64,000 bases of DNA, taken from NCBI GenBank assembly GCA_041178225.1, contig JBEGVV010000049.1, positions 1 to 64,000 on the forward strand. The letters run 5' to 3'. The notes beneath the pieces are model-generated. The model was not told the origin of the DNA, searched no databases, and saw only the letters and a program-made list of their open reading frames with translations. Positions 17,157-28,973 of the stretch are shown one piece after another. The DNA comes from CAIOSQ01 sp041178225. Lineage in GTDB: Bacteria; Pseudomonadota; Alphaproteobacteria; CACIAM-22H2. Within the stretch, counting starts at the first letter, position 1. Every line of letters starts with the position of its first letter. The translations under genes were made by a program, and so were the position numbers.

Positions 17157-17528
17157 TCAGCCCTGCGCGGCGAGGCGCGCGGCCATGGCGCGCAGCCGCG
17201 CGGCGACGCCGGGCATGGCGGCGACAAGGCCCGGGCAGGCGGCGAAGGCCTCCCCGTCCGGCGCCGACTCGATCGCCGCCGCGCGGCCGCCCGCGGCGAT
17301 GGCGCCGAACTGCATCAGCAATCCCCGGACGCGATGGGCATGGCGGCGGAGCGCGGCGGCGTCCTGCGCCGCGAGCGCCGACTCCAGCCCGGCGACGCCC
17401 TGCCGGAGGTCCGCGTCGAAGGTGTCGAGGGCCGCCGCGATGCCATCCGGGCCGATCAGGTCCGCGAGCTCGCGCAGCATGCCGTCGTCGAAGCCATCGG
17501 CTCGTGTGATCTCGTCGCTGCCAACCAT
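17157..17528 (-). CDS. Stand-alone histidine phosphotransfer (Hpt) protein
   Basis: The 123-residue helical protein carries an Hpt signature, RRHAHRVRGLLMQFGA, with H65 as the probable phospho-acceptor. It is the first gene of a two-gene minus-strand unit with the REC-Hpt-REC kinase, nine bases apart. It is divergent from the REC-EAL operon (about 160 bp between starts). It could shuttle phosphate between the hybrid kinase at 21412 and the receivers in the neighbouring proteins. No start conflict is seen; the ATG at 17528 gives a normal Hpt length. Confidence 0.82.
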   Translation of the reverse strand: MVGSDEITRADGFDDGMLRELADLIGPDGIAAALDTFDADLRQGVAGLESALAAQDAAALRRHAHRVRGLLMQFGAIAAGGRAAAIESAPDGEAFAACPGLVAAMPGVAARLRAMAARLAAQG

Positions 17529-17688
17529 GCCATGTCCAACCGGAAACGCCGAAAGCTAGCAGCGCCTCGGCCGGGCGATCGCAAAGAAATGTAAATCCGC
17601 GGGTTCGCGCGACTTCACCGTTCTTAACGTCCCTCGATGATCAAGGCCGCGTAGCTTCGCCGCGGATCAATACCTCGCGGGAAAGCGG

Positions 17689-18894
17689 ATGGCTGCGCAA
17701 GCACCGAAAGTCCTCGTCGTCGACGACGATCCGGGCATCGCCGGCCTCCTGGCCGACGCAGCCCGCGCGGCGGGATGCAGCGCCAGCACCCTCAACGACC
17801 TTTCGGCCTTCGACGCGGCCTCGCTCTCCTGCGACGTGCTCGTCCTCGACCTCATGATGCCCGGCATGGACGGGGTGGAGGCGCTGCGCGCGCTGGCCGC
17901 GGCCGGCACGCGCGCGCGCATCGTGCTCGCGAGCGGCCTCGAGCAGCGGATCATCGACAGCGCCCGGCGGGTCGCGGCGATGCAGGGGCTCGAGGTCGCC
18001 GCGGTGCTGCGCAAGCCCTTCAGGCCCGCGGAGATCCGCGCCGCGCTCGCGGCCGCGCTCGCGGGAACGGCCGCGCCGCGCACGAGCGCGGCCGGCCAGC
18101 GCGCCCTGCCGGTGACGCTCGCGGACCTCGACCGCGCGATCGAGCGCCACGAGTTCCGCGTCGCGTTCCAGCCCCAGGTCAGGCTCGCGGACGGGGCGTG
18201 GATCGGCGTGGAGAGCCTCGCCCGCTGGGACCATCCCGAGCATGGCCTCCTGATGCCCGGCGCGTTCGTGGCGCTCGCCGAGGGCTCCGACCGCGCACTG
18301 CCCTTCACCTACGAGATCATCGCCCGCAGCCTCGAGGGGCTGCAGGCGATCGGCCGCGACACGGGCTTCGCGGGATGCCTGTCGGTCAACGTCCCTCCCC
18401 CGGCGCTCACCGACCACTCGTTCCCGGACCGCGTGCTCAAGCTCCTGGCCGACAGCGGCGTGCCGGGGGACAGGCTCGTCGTCGAGATCACCGAGACCTC
18501 GATCCCGTCCGACCCCGCGCTCTGCCTCGACATCGAGACCCGGCTGCGCATGCGGGGGATCCGGCTCTCGATCGACGACTTCGGCACCGGCCACTCGAGC
18601 CTCGAGCGGCTGCACGACGCGCCCTTCGACGAGATGAAGATCGACATGGTCCTCGTGCGCAACGCCGAGCGCGACCCGGGCCTGCGCAAGATCGTCGAGA
18701 GCGCGGTCGCCCTCGGCCGCTCCCTGTCTATGACGACGGTCGCGGAGGGCGTCGAGACGCCGGAGACCCTGCGCTGGCTCGCGGCGATCGGCTGCGACGT
18801 CGCGCAGGGTTTCTACCTCGGGCGGCCCATGGATCCCGCGGCGCTCGGCACCTGGGCGCAGGGGCGCGGGCCACGCCCCGTCGCCGCGGCCTGA
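17689..18894 (+). CDS. Response regulator with EAL cyclic-di-GMP phosphodiesterase domain
   Basis: The 401-residue protein joins a receiver (about 5-125, D54 in VLVLDLMMPG) to an EAL domain (about 140-390). The EAL signature reads ESL (E175), with the catalytic glutamate kept. NVPPP, VEITETS, the metal motif IDDFGTG, KID, AEGVET and QGFYLGRPM are all present, so the phosphodiesterase should be active and lower cyclic-di-GMP when signalled. It is the first gene of a four-gene unit with two binding proteins and a hybrid kinase. Phosphorylation by that kinase through an Hpt protein is inferred. Confidence 0.9.
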   Translation: MAAQAPKVLVVDDDPGIAGLLADAARAAGCSASTLNDLSAFDAASLSCDVLVLDLMMPGMDGVEALRALAAAGTRARIVLASGLEQRIIDSARRVAAMQGLEVAAVLRKPFRPAEIRAALAAALAGTAAPRTSAAGQRALPVTLADLDRAIERHEFRVAFQPQVRLADGAWIGVESLARWDHPEHGLLMPGAFVALAEGSDRALPFTYEIIARSLEGLQAIGRDTGFAGCLSVNVPPPALTDHSFPDRVLKLLADSGVPGDRLVVEITETSIPSDPALCLDIETRLRMRGIRLSIDDFGTGHSSLERLHDAPFDEMKIDMVLVRNAERDPGLRKIVESAVALGRSLSMTTVAEGVETPETLRWLAAIGCDVAQGFYLGRPMDPAALGTWAQGRGPRPVAAA

Positions 18895-18917
18895 AAGCGC
18901 ATGATGGAGGAGCAACG

Positions 18918-20261
18918 ATGATCGGCCTTCCCCGGACGACGGGCCTTGCCCGCCGCGCCCTTCTCGGCGCCGCCGGCGCCCTCGCCCTGCCCGGCGCCTC
19001 GCGCGCGCAGTCCCCGGCCAGCACGCCGCGGCGGGCCCGGCGCCTGCGCATCCTGCAGTGGAACCACTTCGTCCCCGCCTTCGACGACTGGTTCAACAAC
19101 GTGTTCATCCGCGAGTGGGGCGAGCGCAACGACACCGACGTGCAGGTCACCAACATCGGGATGACCGGCATCGAGTCGCGCGCGGAGACCGAGGTCCGCC
19201 GCCAGCAGGGACACGACATCTGCATGTTCCTGAGCCCGCCCGCCTCGTGGGAAGACCACGTGATCGACCACTCGGACATCTACGCCGAATGCGAGCGGCG
19301 CTACGGCAAGCCGCTCGAGATCGCGCGGCGCAGCACCTACAACCCCGTCACGCGCAAGCACTACGGCTTCTCCGACGCCTATGTCCCGGACCCGATCAAC
19401 TACCGGAAGGACCTCTGGGAGGAAGCCGGGGTGGTGCCCTCCTCCTGGGACGCGATCCGCCGCGGCGGCCGCCTCATCAGGCAGAAGCGCGGCATCACCG
19501 TCGGCGTCGGGATGTCCGACGAACTCGACAGCAGCATGGCGCTGCGCTCCCTCCTGGTCGCCTTCGGCGCCTCGGAGCAGACGGCGGAGAGCCAGCCGAA
19601 CCTGAAGACCCCGGCCACGCTCGAGGCCCTGAAGTTCGCGAAGGCGCTCTACCAGGAGGCCATGACCGACGAGGTGTTCTCCTGGGACGCGTCGTCGAAC
19701 AACCGGCAGATGCTCGCGGGGAACAGCTCGCTGACGCTCAACGCGATCTCGATCACCCGGACCGGCGAGGCCGAGAAGATCGCGCTCGCGGACCGGATCA
19801 TGCTGGCCAAGCCCGCGGCCGGGCCGGCCGCCTCGCTCGGCATGATGCATCTCATGAACGCCTACGTGGTCTGGAAGTTCTCGCCCAACATCGACGGCGC
19901 GCAGCGCTTCCTCGTCGACCTCGCGGGGCAGTCGGCCGCCGCCTTCGCCGCGAGCGGCTTCTACAACTTCCCCACCTACCCCCAGCTGGTGCCCAACCTC
20001 GCGCGCCAGATGTCGCGCGACGCCGCGGGCAGGCCCGCCGACAAGTACGCGGTGCTCGCGGATGCCGCGGATTGGACGATCAACGTCGGCTATCCCGGGT
20101 TCGCGAACGCCGCGATCGACGAGATCTGGAAGGGCTGGCTCGTGCCGCGGATGTTCGCCGACACCGCGAGCGGGCGGCTCTCGCCGGAGGCCGCGCTCGA
20201 CCTCTACGCCGCGCAGGCCGCGACGATCCACGCGAAGTGGCGCGAGCGGGGCAAGGTCTAG
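18918..20261 (+). CDS. Exported family-1 solute-binding protein without a transporter
   Basis: The 447-residue product has a twin-arginine-type leader (ARRALLGAAGALALPGAS) and the periplasmic-binding fold of carbohydrate-type solute-binding proteins, starting at LRILQWNHFVPAFDDWFNN. GGAGGAG precedes the chosen ATG at good spacing. There are no permease or ATPase genes in the unit. It lies between a REC-EAL gene and genes for a second binding protein and a hybrid kinase. It is therefore more likely to present a ligand to the sensor kinase than to feed a transporter. The ligand is unknown. Confidence 0.85.
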   Translation: MIGLPRTTGLARRALLGAAGALALPGASRAQSPASTPRRARRLRILQWNHFVPAFDDWFNNVFIREWGERNDTDVQVTNIGMTGIESRAETEVRRQQGHDICMFLSPPASWEDHVIDHSDIYAECERRYGKPLEIARRSTYNPVTRKHYGFSDAYVPDPINYRKDLWEEAGVVPSSWDAIRRGGRLIRQKRGITVGVGMSDELDSSMALRSLLVAFGASEQTAESQPNLKTPATLEALKFAKALYQEAMTDEVFSWDASSNNRQMLAGNSSLTLNAISITRTGEAEKIALADRIMLAKPAAGPAASLGMMHLMNAYVVWKFSPNIDGAQRFLVDLAGQSAAAFAASGFYNFPTYPQLVPNLARQMSRDAAGRPADKYAVLADAADWTINVGYPGFANAAIDEIWKGWLVPRMFADTASGRLSPEAALDLYAAQAATIHAKWRERGKV

Positions 20262-20263
20262 CC

Positions 20264-21411
20264 ATGCGGCCGAGGCTTCCCATGCTGCCGCGCCGCGGCG
20301 CCCTCGCGCTCGCGGGCGCATGCATCGCCGCGCGGGCCCTGCCCGCGGCCGCCGAGCATGGGCCCGCGCGCACCCACCGCGACGGCCCGCGGCGCATCTT
20401 CATCGTCGACAGCTACGACCGCAGCTACATCTGGTCGCAGCAGACCCAGAGGGGCGTCGCGGCCGCGATGCGGCGGCTGGGCTACCTCCACTCCGAGGAC
20501 GAGGAGCGCCGCCTCGAGCAGGCGGACGCGCTCGAGACGAGCCATGTCTCGATCCGCAAGGCGTGGATGGATACCAAGCGGCGCAACGGCAGGACGGACA
20601 TCGCCCGCGCGACCGCGCGCATCATGGCGGAGATCCAGGCCTACCGGCCCCACCTCGTCATGCTCGGCGACGACAACGCCGCGAACTTCATCGGCAACCA
20701 GCTGCTCGACACGCAGCTTCCCGCCGTCTTCTGGGGCGTCAACGGCCTGCCGCTGAAGTACGGCCTTGTACAGCGCATCGACGCGCCGGGCCGCAACGTC
20801 ACCGGCGTCTGGCAATCGGGCTACCACAAGGAGAGCCTCGACCTGCTGAAGAAGCTCGTGCCGGGAGCGCAGACCTTCGCCATCCTCGCCTGCGATTCGG
20901 AGACGACGCGGCCGAGCATCAAGATGCTCGAGGAACTCGCGGCGCGCGGCACGCTCCCGCTGCGGCTCGTCGGCAAGGTGGCGACCAACTCCTACGCGCT
21001 CTGGAAGGAGCGCGCGCTGGACTTCGCCTCCCGCGTCGACGCGATGTTCGTGCTCAACCACGACACGCTGCGCGACGACGACGGAGGCCATGTCGACATG
21101 CTCGCGGCCGGCCGCTGGTACCTCGAGAACATCCGGATCCCCGAGGCATCCCAGGAGGACCAGTTCGTCCTCGAGGGCATGCTGCTGACGGCCAACGATT
21201 CCGGCTTCAACCAGGGCCACCTCGCGTTCGAGATGGCGCACGACATCCTCCACAAGGGGCTGTCGCCGGCGCGCATGGCCGTGCGCACGCCCGAACGCGG
21301 CCCGTACATGGTCAACCGCAACCGCGCGACCCAGCTCGGCATCGACCTCGAGGACGCGATGTACCTGATCGACGAGATCGTGGACACCTCGCGCGCCCTC
21401 GGCGACGGCTG

Positions 21412-21412
<1 letters not shown>
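20264..21412 (+). CDS. Periplasmic binding protein of the ABC_sub_bind (PF04392-like) type
   Basis: The 382-residue protein has a signal sequence of about 30 residues (two arginines before a hydrophobic core, cleavage near ALPAAA) and then IFIVDSYDRSYIWSQQTQRG. The fold resembles ABC substrate-binding proteins of the PF04392 group, which commonly sit beside sensor kinases. Conserved points include VMLGDDNAANFIG, FWGVNGLP and VFVLNHDTL-like strands. It starts two bases after the previous stop, and its own stop overlaps the kinase ATG (TGATG). Tight coupling to the kinase supports a sensory partner role. Confidence 0.82.
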
Positions 21413-23964
<2,552 letters not shown>

Positions 23965-23969
23965 GTCGG

Positions 23970-23995
23970 CGGGCGGGAATTGCCTGCGCCGCCCG
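23970..23995 (+). terminator. Weak hairpin after the hybrid-kinase operon
   Basis: CGGGCGG (23970-23976) can pair with CCGCCCG (23989-23995) around a 12-base loop, six bases after the stop codon. The stem is short and lacks a T tract, so this is a tentative end of the four-gene signalling unit. Confidence 0.3.
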
Positions 23996-24040
23996 GCTGG
24001 TCTAGGTGGACGCGCTCCGGACGTCATGGCGCGGGGCCAC

Positions 24041-24754
24041 ATGCGGCGAATCTGCATCCTCGAGAACGACACGATCTCGCAGCGGATCGTCCCCGGCCTC
24101 CCGCGCTTCGCCACGCTCTACGAACGCCTGCTGCGCGAGGGCGGCGGCGGAGACTGGAGCTTCGAGGCCTTCCACGTGCCAGCCGGCGAGTACCCGGCGA
24201 GCTTCGACGGGTTCGACGCCATCGTCCTCACGGGCAGCCGCCACGATGCCTTCGGCGACGATCCGTGGATCGTCGACCTGCGCGCGCGCGTGCGCGCCCT
24301 GGTCGACGCGCGCCGCAAGGTGGTGGGCATCTGCTTCGGGCACCAGCTCGTGGCGCATTGCCTCGGCGCTCCTGTCGGGCGCGCGCCCGGCGGCTGGCAC
24401 GCCGGGCGCTTCGACTACGACTGGCACGGACCGGTCGCGGGCGCCGGTGCGCTGCCGTCGCGCCTTGGCCTGCATGCCGTCCACCAGGACCAGGTCCTCG
24501 CGCTGCCGGAAGGCGCGCGCCTCCTCGCCTCCAGCCCGACCTGCCCCGTCGCCGCCTTCGCGCTCGGCGACCACGTGCTCGCGATGCAGCAGCACCCGGA
24601 ATTCGATGGCGGGATCGTCGCCAACCTGCTCGAGCTGCTGCGCCCCGCGCTCGGCGAGGATGCCTACGCGACCGGCCGGCGCAGCCTCGCGCCCAGCCAC
24701 GACGGCGCGCGGCTGGGCGTGGCGATCGCGTCCTTCGTCGCCGCGACGGGCTAG
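24041..24754 (+). CDS. Class I glutamine amidotransferase (GMP-synthase-like)
   Basis: The 237-residue product carries the class I amidotransferase fold with nucleophile C98 in GICFGHQL and the catalytic histidine in MQQHPEF near residue 187. The glutamate position after it is replaced by phenylalanine-adjacent residues. No synthetase partner is fused or adjacent. Enzymes of this type often act as gamma-glutamyl hydrolases. ATG 24041 is chosen; ATG 24026 would add five residues. Its stop overlaps that of the converging M81 peptidase gene in a shared CTAG. Confidence 0.85.
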   Translation: MRRICILENDTISQRIVPGLPRFATLYERLLREGGGGDWSFEAFHVPAGEYPASFDGFDAIVLTGSRHDAFGDDPWIVDLRARVRALVDARRKVVGICFGHQLVAHCLGAPVGRAPGGWHAGRFDYDWHGPVAGAGALPSRLGLHAVHQDQVLALPEGARLLASSPTCPVAAFALGDHVLAMQQHPEFDGGIVANLLELLRPALGEDAYATGRRSLAPSHDGARLGVAIASFVAATG

Positions 24755-26244
24755 CGCGCGGCGAAGCGCGCGTCGCCCTCGAGCGGGTAGAGCGGCACGC
24801 GACGGTTGCGGTAGGCGAAGGTCGACAGGTCGGCCGTCGTCACGCCGGCCGTCGCGACCCAGATCATCTCCCGCGCGATGGGCTCCATCGCCGGCCGCGG
24901 CGAGTGGACGCCCTTGGCGACGATGACCTTCATGCGCGTCGGCTCGATGCCGATCGAGCGGAACTGCTGCAGGCTCGAGGAGCCCGCGGGCTCGGTGGTC
25001 AGCAGGATCGCGTAGCCGTCGTCGGTCGCGATCGCGGCGCTGGGGCCGTCGTCGTAGAACCGGAAGCCGCCATGGCTGGGGCCCGTCTCCTCGTAGCGGC
25101 CGTCGGACAGGCCGGTTACCACGCCCTCCACCGCGAAGGGCGCGCCATGCCGCCCATCGATCCGTCCGCCGACGGCGATCCGCACGCGCCCGCCGACGCC
25201 GGCCGCCTGGCAGGCCCTGACGCCCTCGGCGTCGCATAGCCCCTGCAGCAGGTCGCGCACGCCAAGCCGCCGCGCGGCATGGAGGATGAAAGTCGAATCC
25301 CCGGGGCTTCCGCCGCCGACATTGTCGCCGACGTCGAAGAGCACGACCGGCCCCGCGGGCGCGGCCTTCGCGCGGGCGAGCGCCTCCTCGACCGGCGTGC
25401 CGCCCTGGTTGAGCGCCGCGCGCAGCGACCAGGCCGCCTGCGCGAGCCGCTCGGCGACGTCGTCGGCGAGCGCCTGGTCGCCATCGGCGACGGCGACGAA
25501 GGACATCCCCATCTCCGCGACGTCCGCGTAGGGATAGCCCTCGACGACGCTGACGGAGAGGACGCCCGGGCGCGCGCGCTGCACGGCGGCGACGCGCAGC
25601 AGCTCGGACATCGGGTGGTCGCTCGTGCCCTGGTTCAGGATGTTCACGAGCACCGGCGGCATGCGCAGCGCCGAGCGCGGCCGGACCTCGCCGCGAACCA
25701 TCCGGACCACGAGGCGCGCGCAATGCAGCGCCTGCTCGCGCGCGTCGACATGCGGGTTCGTCTGGTAGACCGTCGTGACATCCGCGTTGGCGACCATCTG
25801 CGGCGAGATGTTGGCGTGCATGTCGAGCGCGAGCCCGATCGGCACCTTCGGGCCGACCAGCGCGCGCACGCGGCGCACGAGCTCGCCATCGGCGTCGGGC
25901 CATGTCTCGGAGACCGCCGCGCCGTGCTGGGGCAGCAGCACCGCGTCCCAGGGGCCGCCGTCGCGGATCGCCCCGACGATCCGGTCGAGGATGTGGGAGA
26001 TCGCCTCGTGCGTCATGGCGCCCATCGGCGTCAGTCGGGTGAAGACCAGCGGCACCAGCTCGACCTCCGGGTCCTCCTTCGCGGCCGCGAAGAAGCCCGC
26101 GAGCGTCGACTGCGAGCTCTCGTACTCGGCGCGGATCGCGTCGCCCTCGAGGATGCCCGAGGCGCGCCAGCGGTCGAGGCTCGCCGGCACCGTCGAGAAG
26201 GTGTTGGATTCGTGCTGGAAGCCCGCCGTGGCGATACGGATCAT
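24751..26244 (-). CDS. M81-family metallopeptidase (MlrC-like)
   Basis: The 497-residue protein belongs to the M81 family typified by microcystinase MlrC. It begins IRIATAGFQHESNTFS and contains LLPQHGAAVSE near residue 120 and LDMHANIS near residue 150, which supply likely metal ligands. The C-terminal MlrC domain spans about 310-490. It has no signal peptide. The ATG at 26244 follows GGGAGGG. It is divergent from an oligopeptide-type ABC operon that also encodes an amidohydrolase, suggesting it hydrolyses an imported peptide or amide; the real substrate is unknown. Confidence 0.88.
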   Translation of the reverse strand: MIRIATAGFQHESNTFSTVPASLDRWRASGILEGDAIRAEYESSQSTLAGFFAAAKEDPEVELVPLVFTRLTPMGAMTHEAISHILDRIVGAIRDGGPWDAVLLPQHGAAVSETWPDADGELVRRVRALVGPKVPIGLALDMHANISPQMVANADVTTVYQTNPHVDAREQALHCARLVVRMVRGEVRPRSALRMPPVLVNILNQGTSDHPMSELLRVAAVQRARPGVLSVSVVEGYPYADVAEMGMSFVAVADGDQALADDVAERLAQAAWSLRAALNQGGTPVEEALARAKAAPAGPVVLFDVGDNVGGGSPGDSTFILHAARRLGVRDLLQGLCDAEGVRACQAAGVGGRVRIAVGGRIDGRHGAPFAVEGVVTGLSDGRYEETGPSHGGFRFYDDGPSAAIATDDGYAILLTTEPAGSSSLQQFRSIGIEPTRMKVIVAKGVHSPRPAMEPIAREMIWVATAGVTTADLSTFAYRNRRVPLYPLEGDARFAAR

Positions 26245-26324
26245 GCCCCTGTCCCTCCCCTGGACGACGGCGAGGATGCACCGCCGCGCGTGCGTCGGCA
26301 AAGCGCGCGGACGGGCCGGTTCGC

Positions 26325-26356
26325 GCGGCGAAACAGGGGATGCAGCGTTTCACCGC
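26325..26356. promoter_or_regulatory. Imperfect inverted repeat in the divergent M81/ABC promoter region
   Basis: GCGGCGAAAC (26325-26334) and GTTTCACCGC (26347-26356) are inverted with nine of ten positions matching across a 12-base spacer. They sit between the divergent starts at 26244 and 26401. It could bind a dimeric regulator controlling both units, but no regulator gene is encoded beside it. Confidence 0.35.
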
Positions 26357-26400
26357 CGCGGGATAGCCTGAGGGCCGTTTTCCATCGGGGGAGGGAAGGC

Positions 26401-27963
26401 ATGTACGAACCGGCTCATGGCGTCGCCATTCTCGCGCGGCGCGACGCGCTCAGGCTCGCGCTCGCCACCGGGGCGCTCGGGCTCGCCGGCCCGGCTCTCG
26501 CCCAGGGTGCACCCAGGCGAGGGGGCAGGCTGACCATCGGCGCCGACGCCGACCCGATCGGCCTCGACCCGGTCACCATCACGGCCTTCTCGTCCTACGA
26601 CTTCACCTCGCTGCTCTATACCGGCCTGCTGCGCTGGAACGCGGAGATGAAGGTCGAGCCGGACCTCGCCACGGGCTTCGAGCAGCCCGACGACAGGACC
26701 TATGTCTTCCGGCTGCGCGACGGCGTGAAGTTCCACAACGGCCAGGCCTTCGACGCCGGGGACGTCAAGCACACCTTCGACCGCATCCTGGCCCCGGCCA
26801 GCGCCAGCCCGAGCGCGACGATCTTCGCGAGCGTGAAGTCGGTGACGGTCGTCGACCGGCTCACCGTGCGCTTCGACCTGCACGCGCCGAGCGCCGCGTT
26901 CCTGAGCTACCTCGCCACCAACCCGACCGGGGCGATCGTGCCGCGCGGCGTCGAGGGGCTGAACACCGCTCCCGTCGGCACCGGGCCCTTCTCCTTCGTG
27001 TCCTACGAGCCGAACCAGCAATTCGTCCTCAAGGGCAATCCCGACTACTACGAGCGCGGGCAGCCCTATCTCGACCAGGTCGTCTTCCGCTTCTTCAAGG
27101 ACCAGGCCTCGCTGACCTCGGCGCTGCGCTCGCGCGCGATCGACATGACCTGGTTCAAGGACCCGAAGGTCTCCGCGCAGGTCGTGCGCACCTCGCCGGA
27201 CCTGGTCTCCGCGCCCGGCAAGACGACGCGCACCTTCCCGGTCTGGATCAACATGAAGGCGCCGCCGCTCTCCGACGTGCGCGTGCGCCGCGCGCTCAGC
27301 CTCGCCACCGACCGCGCCGCCTGCCTGCAGACCGTGCTCGGCGGCTCGGGCAAGGTCGCCGCGATGGTGCCGGAGAGCCATGTCGGCGGGTACGACGGCG
27401 TCGGCGAGATGCCCTACTACAGGACCGACGCCGCGGCGGCGCGCAGGCTGCTCGCCGAGGCGGGCCACCCGAACGGCATCGACCTCGGCGACTACCTCGT
27501 GGTCGCGGCCAACCCGCTCGACGTCGCCTGCGCCCAGATCCTGCAGCAGCAATGGGCGGCGGCAGGCATCAAGGTCGCGATCAAGCCGATGGAGACCGCG
27601 CCGCTGATCGCGATGTGGCTCAAGGGCGAGTACCCGACGCTGCTGTCGGTCGCCCTGAGCTGGAGCCCGGATCCCGACGCCATCGTCTCGCGCATCAGCT
27701 CGATGCACCCGCAAGGCAAGGGCGCGGGCATGGCCGACGCCACCCTGGACGCGATGATCGTCGCGGCGCGCAGCATCCTCGACCGCGGCAAGCGGGCCGA
27801 GGCCTACATGGCGATCCAGCGCCACGTCGCCGAGAACGCCTACTGCCTCGACATCTACCAGTACCCGCTGCGCTGGGAGGCGTGGTGGAGCTACGCCAAG
27901 GGCTACGTGCCGCTCGCGGCCAACATCCGCAGCTTCGTGCGCACGGCCTGGATCGACAAGTGA
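26401..27963 (+). CDS. ABC transporter family-5 solute-binding protein (peptide/opine type)
   Basis: The 520-residue exported protein has a twin-arginine-like leader (ARRDALRLALATGALG, cleavage near LAQG). The family-5 binding fold includes LDPVTI, the TYVFRLRDGVKFHNGQAFDAGDVK block, and LRRALSLATDR-like and YPTLLS segments. It is the first gene of a complete importer followed by two permeases and two ATPases. GGGGGAGGGAAGG precedes the ATG. A stem-loop follows the gene and could raise its expression over the permeases. Substrates of the family are peptides, opines or similar compounds. Confidence 0.93.
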   Translation: MYEPAHGVAILARRDALRLALATGALGLAGPALAQGAPRRGGRLTIGADADPIGLDPVTITAFSSYDFTSLLYTGLLRWNAEMKVEPDLATGFEQPDDRTYVFRLRDGVKFHNGQAFDAGDVKHTFDRILAPASASPSATIFASVKSVTVVDRLTVRFDLHAPSAAFLSYLATNPTGAIVPRGVEGLNTAPVGTGPFSFVSYEPNQQFVLKGNPDYYERGQPYLDQVVFRFFKDQASLTSALRSRAIDMTWFKDPKVSAQVVRTSPDLVSAPGKTTRTFPVWINMKAPPLSDVRVRRALSLATDRAACLQTVLGGSGKVAAMVPESHVGGYDGVGEMPYYRTDAAAARRLLAEAGHPNGIDLGDYLVVAANPLDVACAQILQQQWAAAGIKVAIKPMETAPLIAMWLKGEYPTLLSVALSWSPDPDAIVSRISSMHPQGKGAGMADATLDAMIVAARSILDRGKRAEAYMAIQRHVAENAYCLDIYQYPLRWEAWWSYAKGYVPLAANIRSFVRTAWIDK

Positions 27964-27974
27964 ACGGCGATGCG

Positions 27975-27998
27975 GCCGGCGCCTGAGCGGGCGCCGGC
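27975..27998 (+). terminator. Perfect 9-bp stem-loop between binding-protein and permease genes
   Basis: GCCGGCGCC (27975-27983) pairs exactly with GGCGCCGGC (27990-27998) over a six-base loop, within the 65-bp gap of the importer operon. Such hairpins after binding-protein genes commonly attenuate read-through or protect the upstream message. It is therefore probably not a full stop. Confidence 0.5.
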
Positions 27999-28028
27999 GA
28001 CCGGGACGGCGACGGGAGGCGGGGCGCC

Positions 28029-28973
28029 ATGATGCGCATGGTGGCGCTGCGCCTCCTGCTCACCCTGCCGATCCTGCTGGGCGTGTCGATCGTCGCCTTC
28101 GTGCTGATGCGCGCCCTGCCCGGCGACTTCGCGCAGGCCTCGGCCGGCACCACGACGATCTCGCCCGAGGCGCTCGACCAGCTCCGGCGCAACCTCGGCC
28201 TCGACCGGCCCGTCTGGGAGCAATACCTCGCCTGGCTCGCGCGCGCCCTGTCCGGCGACCTCGGCACGTCCTTCGCGACGAAGCGCCCCGTCCTGGGCGA
28301 GCTCGTGCCGCGCTTCATGGTGACCGCCGAGCTGACGCTGGTCGCCGGCGGCATGGCCCTCGCCCTCGGCGGCGCCACCGGCCTCGCCTCGGCGCGCCTG
28401 CGCGGGCGCGTGGAATGGATCGTGCGGGGCTGGAACAGCCTGCTGCTCGCCGTGCCCAACTTCGTCGTCGCGACGCTGGTCGTCCTGCTCTTCGGCCTCT
28501 ACTTCCCGACCATCGGCATCTTCAACTACGTGCCCTTCGCGACCGACCCTCTGGGCAACCTCGCGAGCATGGTCCTGCCCGGGATCTCGCTCGCGCTGAC
28601 GGTGTCGGTGACGATCTCGGAGAACACGCGCGCGGCCATCCTCGAGGTCGCGAGCCAGGACTACGTCATGGTGGCCCGCGCAAAGGGACTGTCGCGCGGC
28701 ACGATCCTGCGCGACTACCTCGGGCGCAACGCGCTGACGCCGGTGATCACGGTCGCCGGGCTGCAGCTCGCGGCGCTGCTCGGCGGCTCGATCCTCATCG
28801 AGACGATCTTCACCATCCCCGGCATGGGCCAGTACCTCTTCGACTCCGTCACGACCCGCGACTACCCGGCGATCCAGGGCATCGTCCTCGTCGCCGCGAC
28901 GGTGGTCCTGCTGGTCAACGTCGCGGTCGACATCGCCTATGCGCGCGTCGACGCCAGGGTCTCCTATGATTGA
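28029..28973 (+). CDS. ABC transporter permease, DppB/OppB type
   Basis: The 314-residue inner-membrane protein begins with the typical MRMVALRLLLTLPILLGVSI helix. It has about six membrane spans and the EAA-loop region DYVMVARAKGLSRGTILRDY, where the ATPase docks. It forms the channel with the OppC-type partner that follows. The two reading frames overlap by eight bases. Alternative ATGs at 28032 and 28038 would shorten it only slightly; GGGAGG lies before the first. Confidence 0.95.
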   Translation: MMRMVALRLLLTLPILLGVSIVAFVLMRALPGDFAQASAGTTTISPEALDQLRRNLGLDRPVWEQYLAWLARALSGDLGTSFATKRPVLGELVPRFMVTAELTLVAGGMALALGGATGLASARLRGRVEWIVRGWNSLLLAVPNFVVATLVVLLFGLYFPTIGIFNYVPFATDPLGNLASMVLPGISLALTVSVTISENTRAAILEVASQDYVMVARAKGLSRGTILRDYLGRNALTPVITVAGLQLAALLGGSILIETIFTIPGMGQYLFDSVTTRDYPAIQGIVLVAATVVLLVNVAVDIAYARVDARVSYD

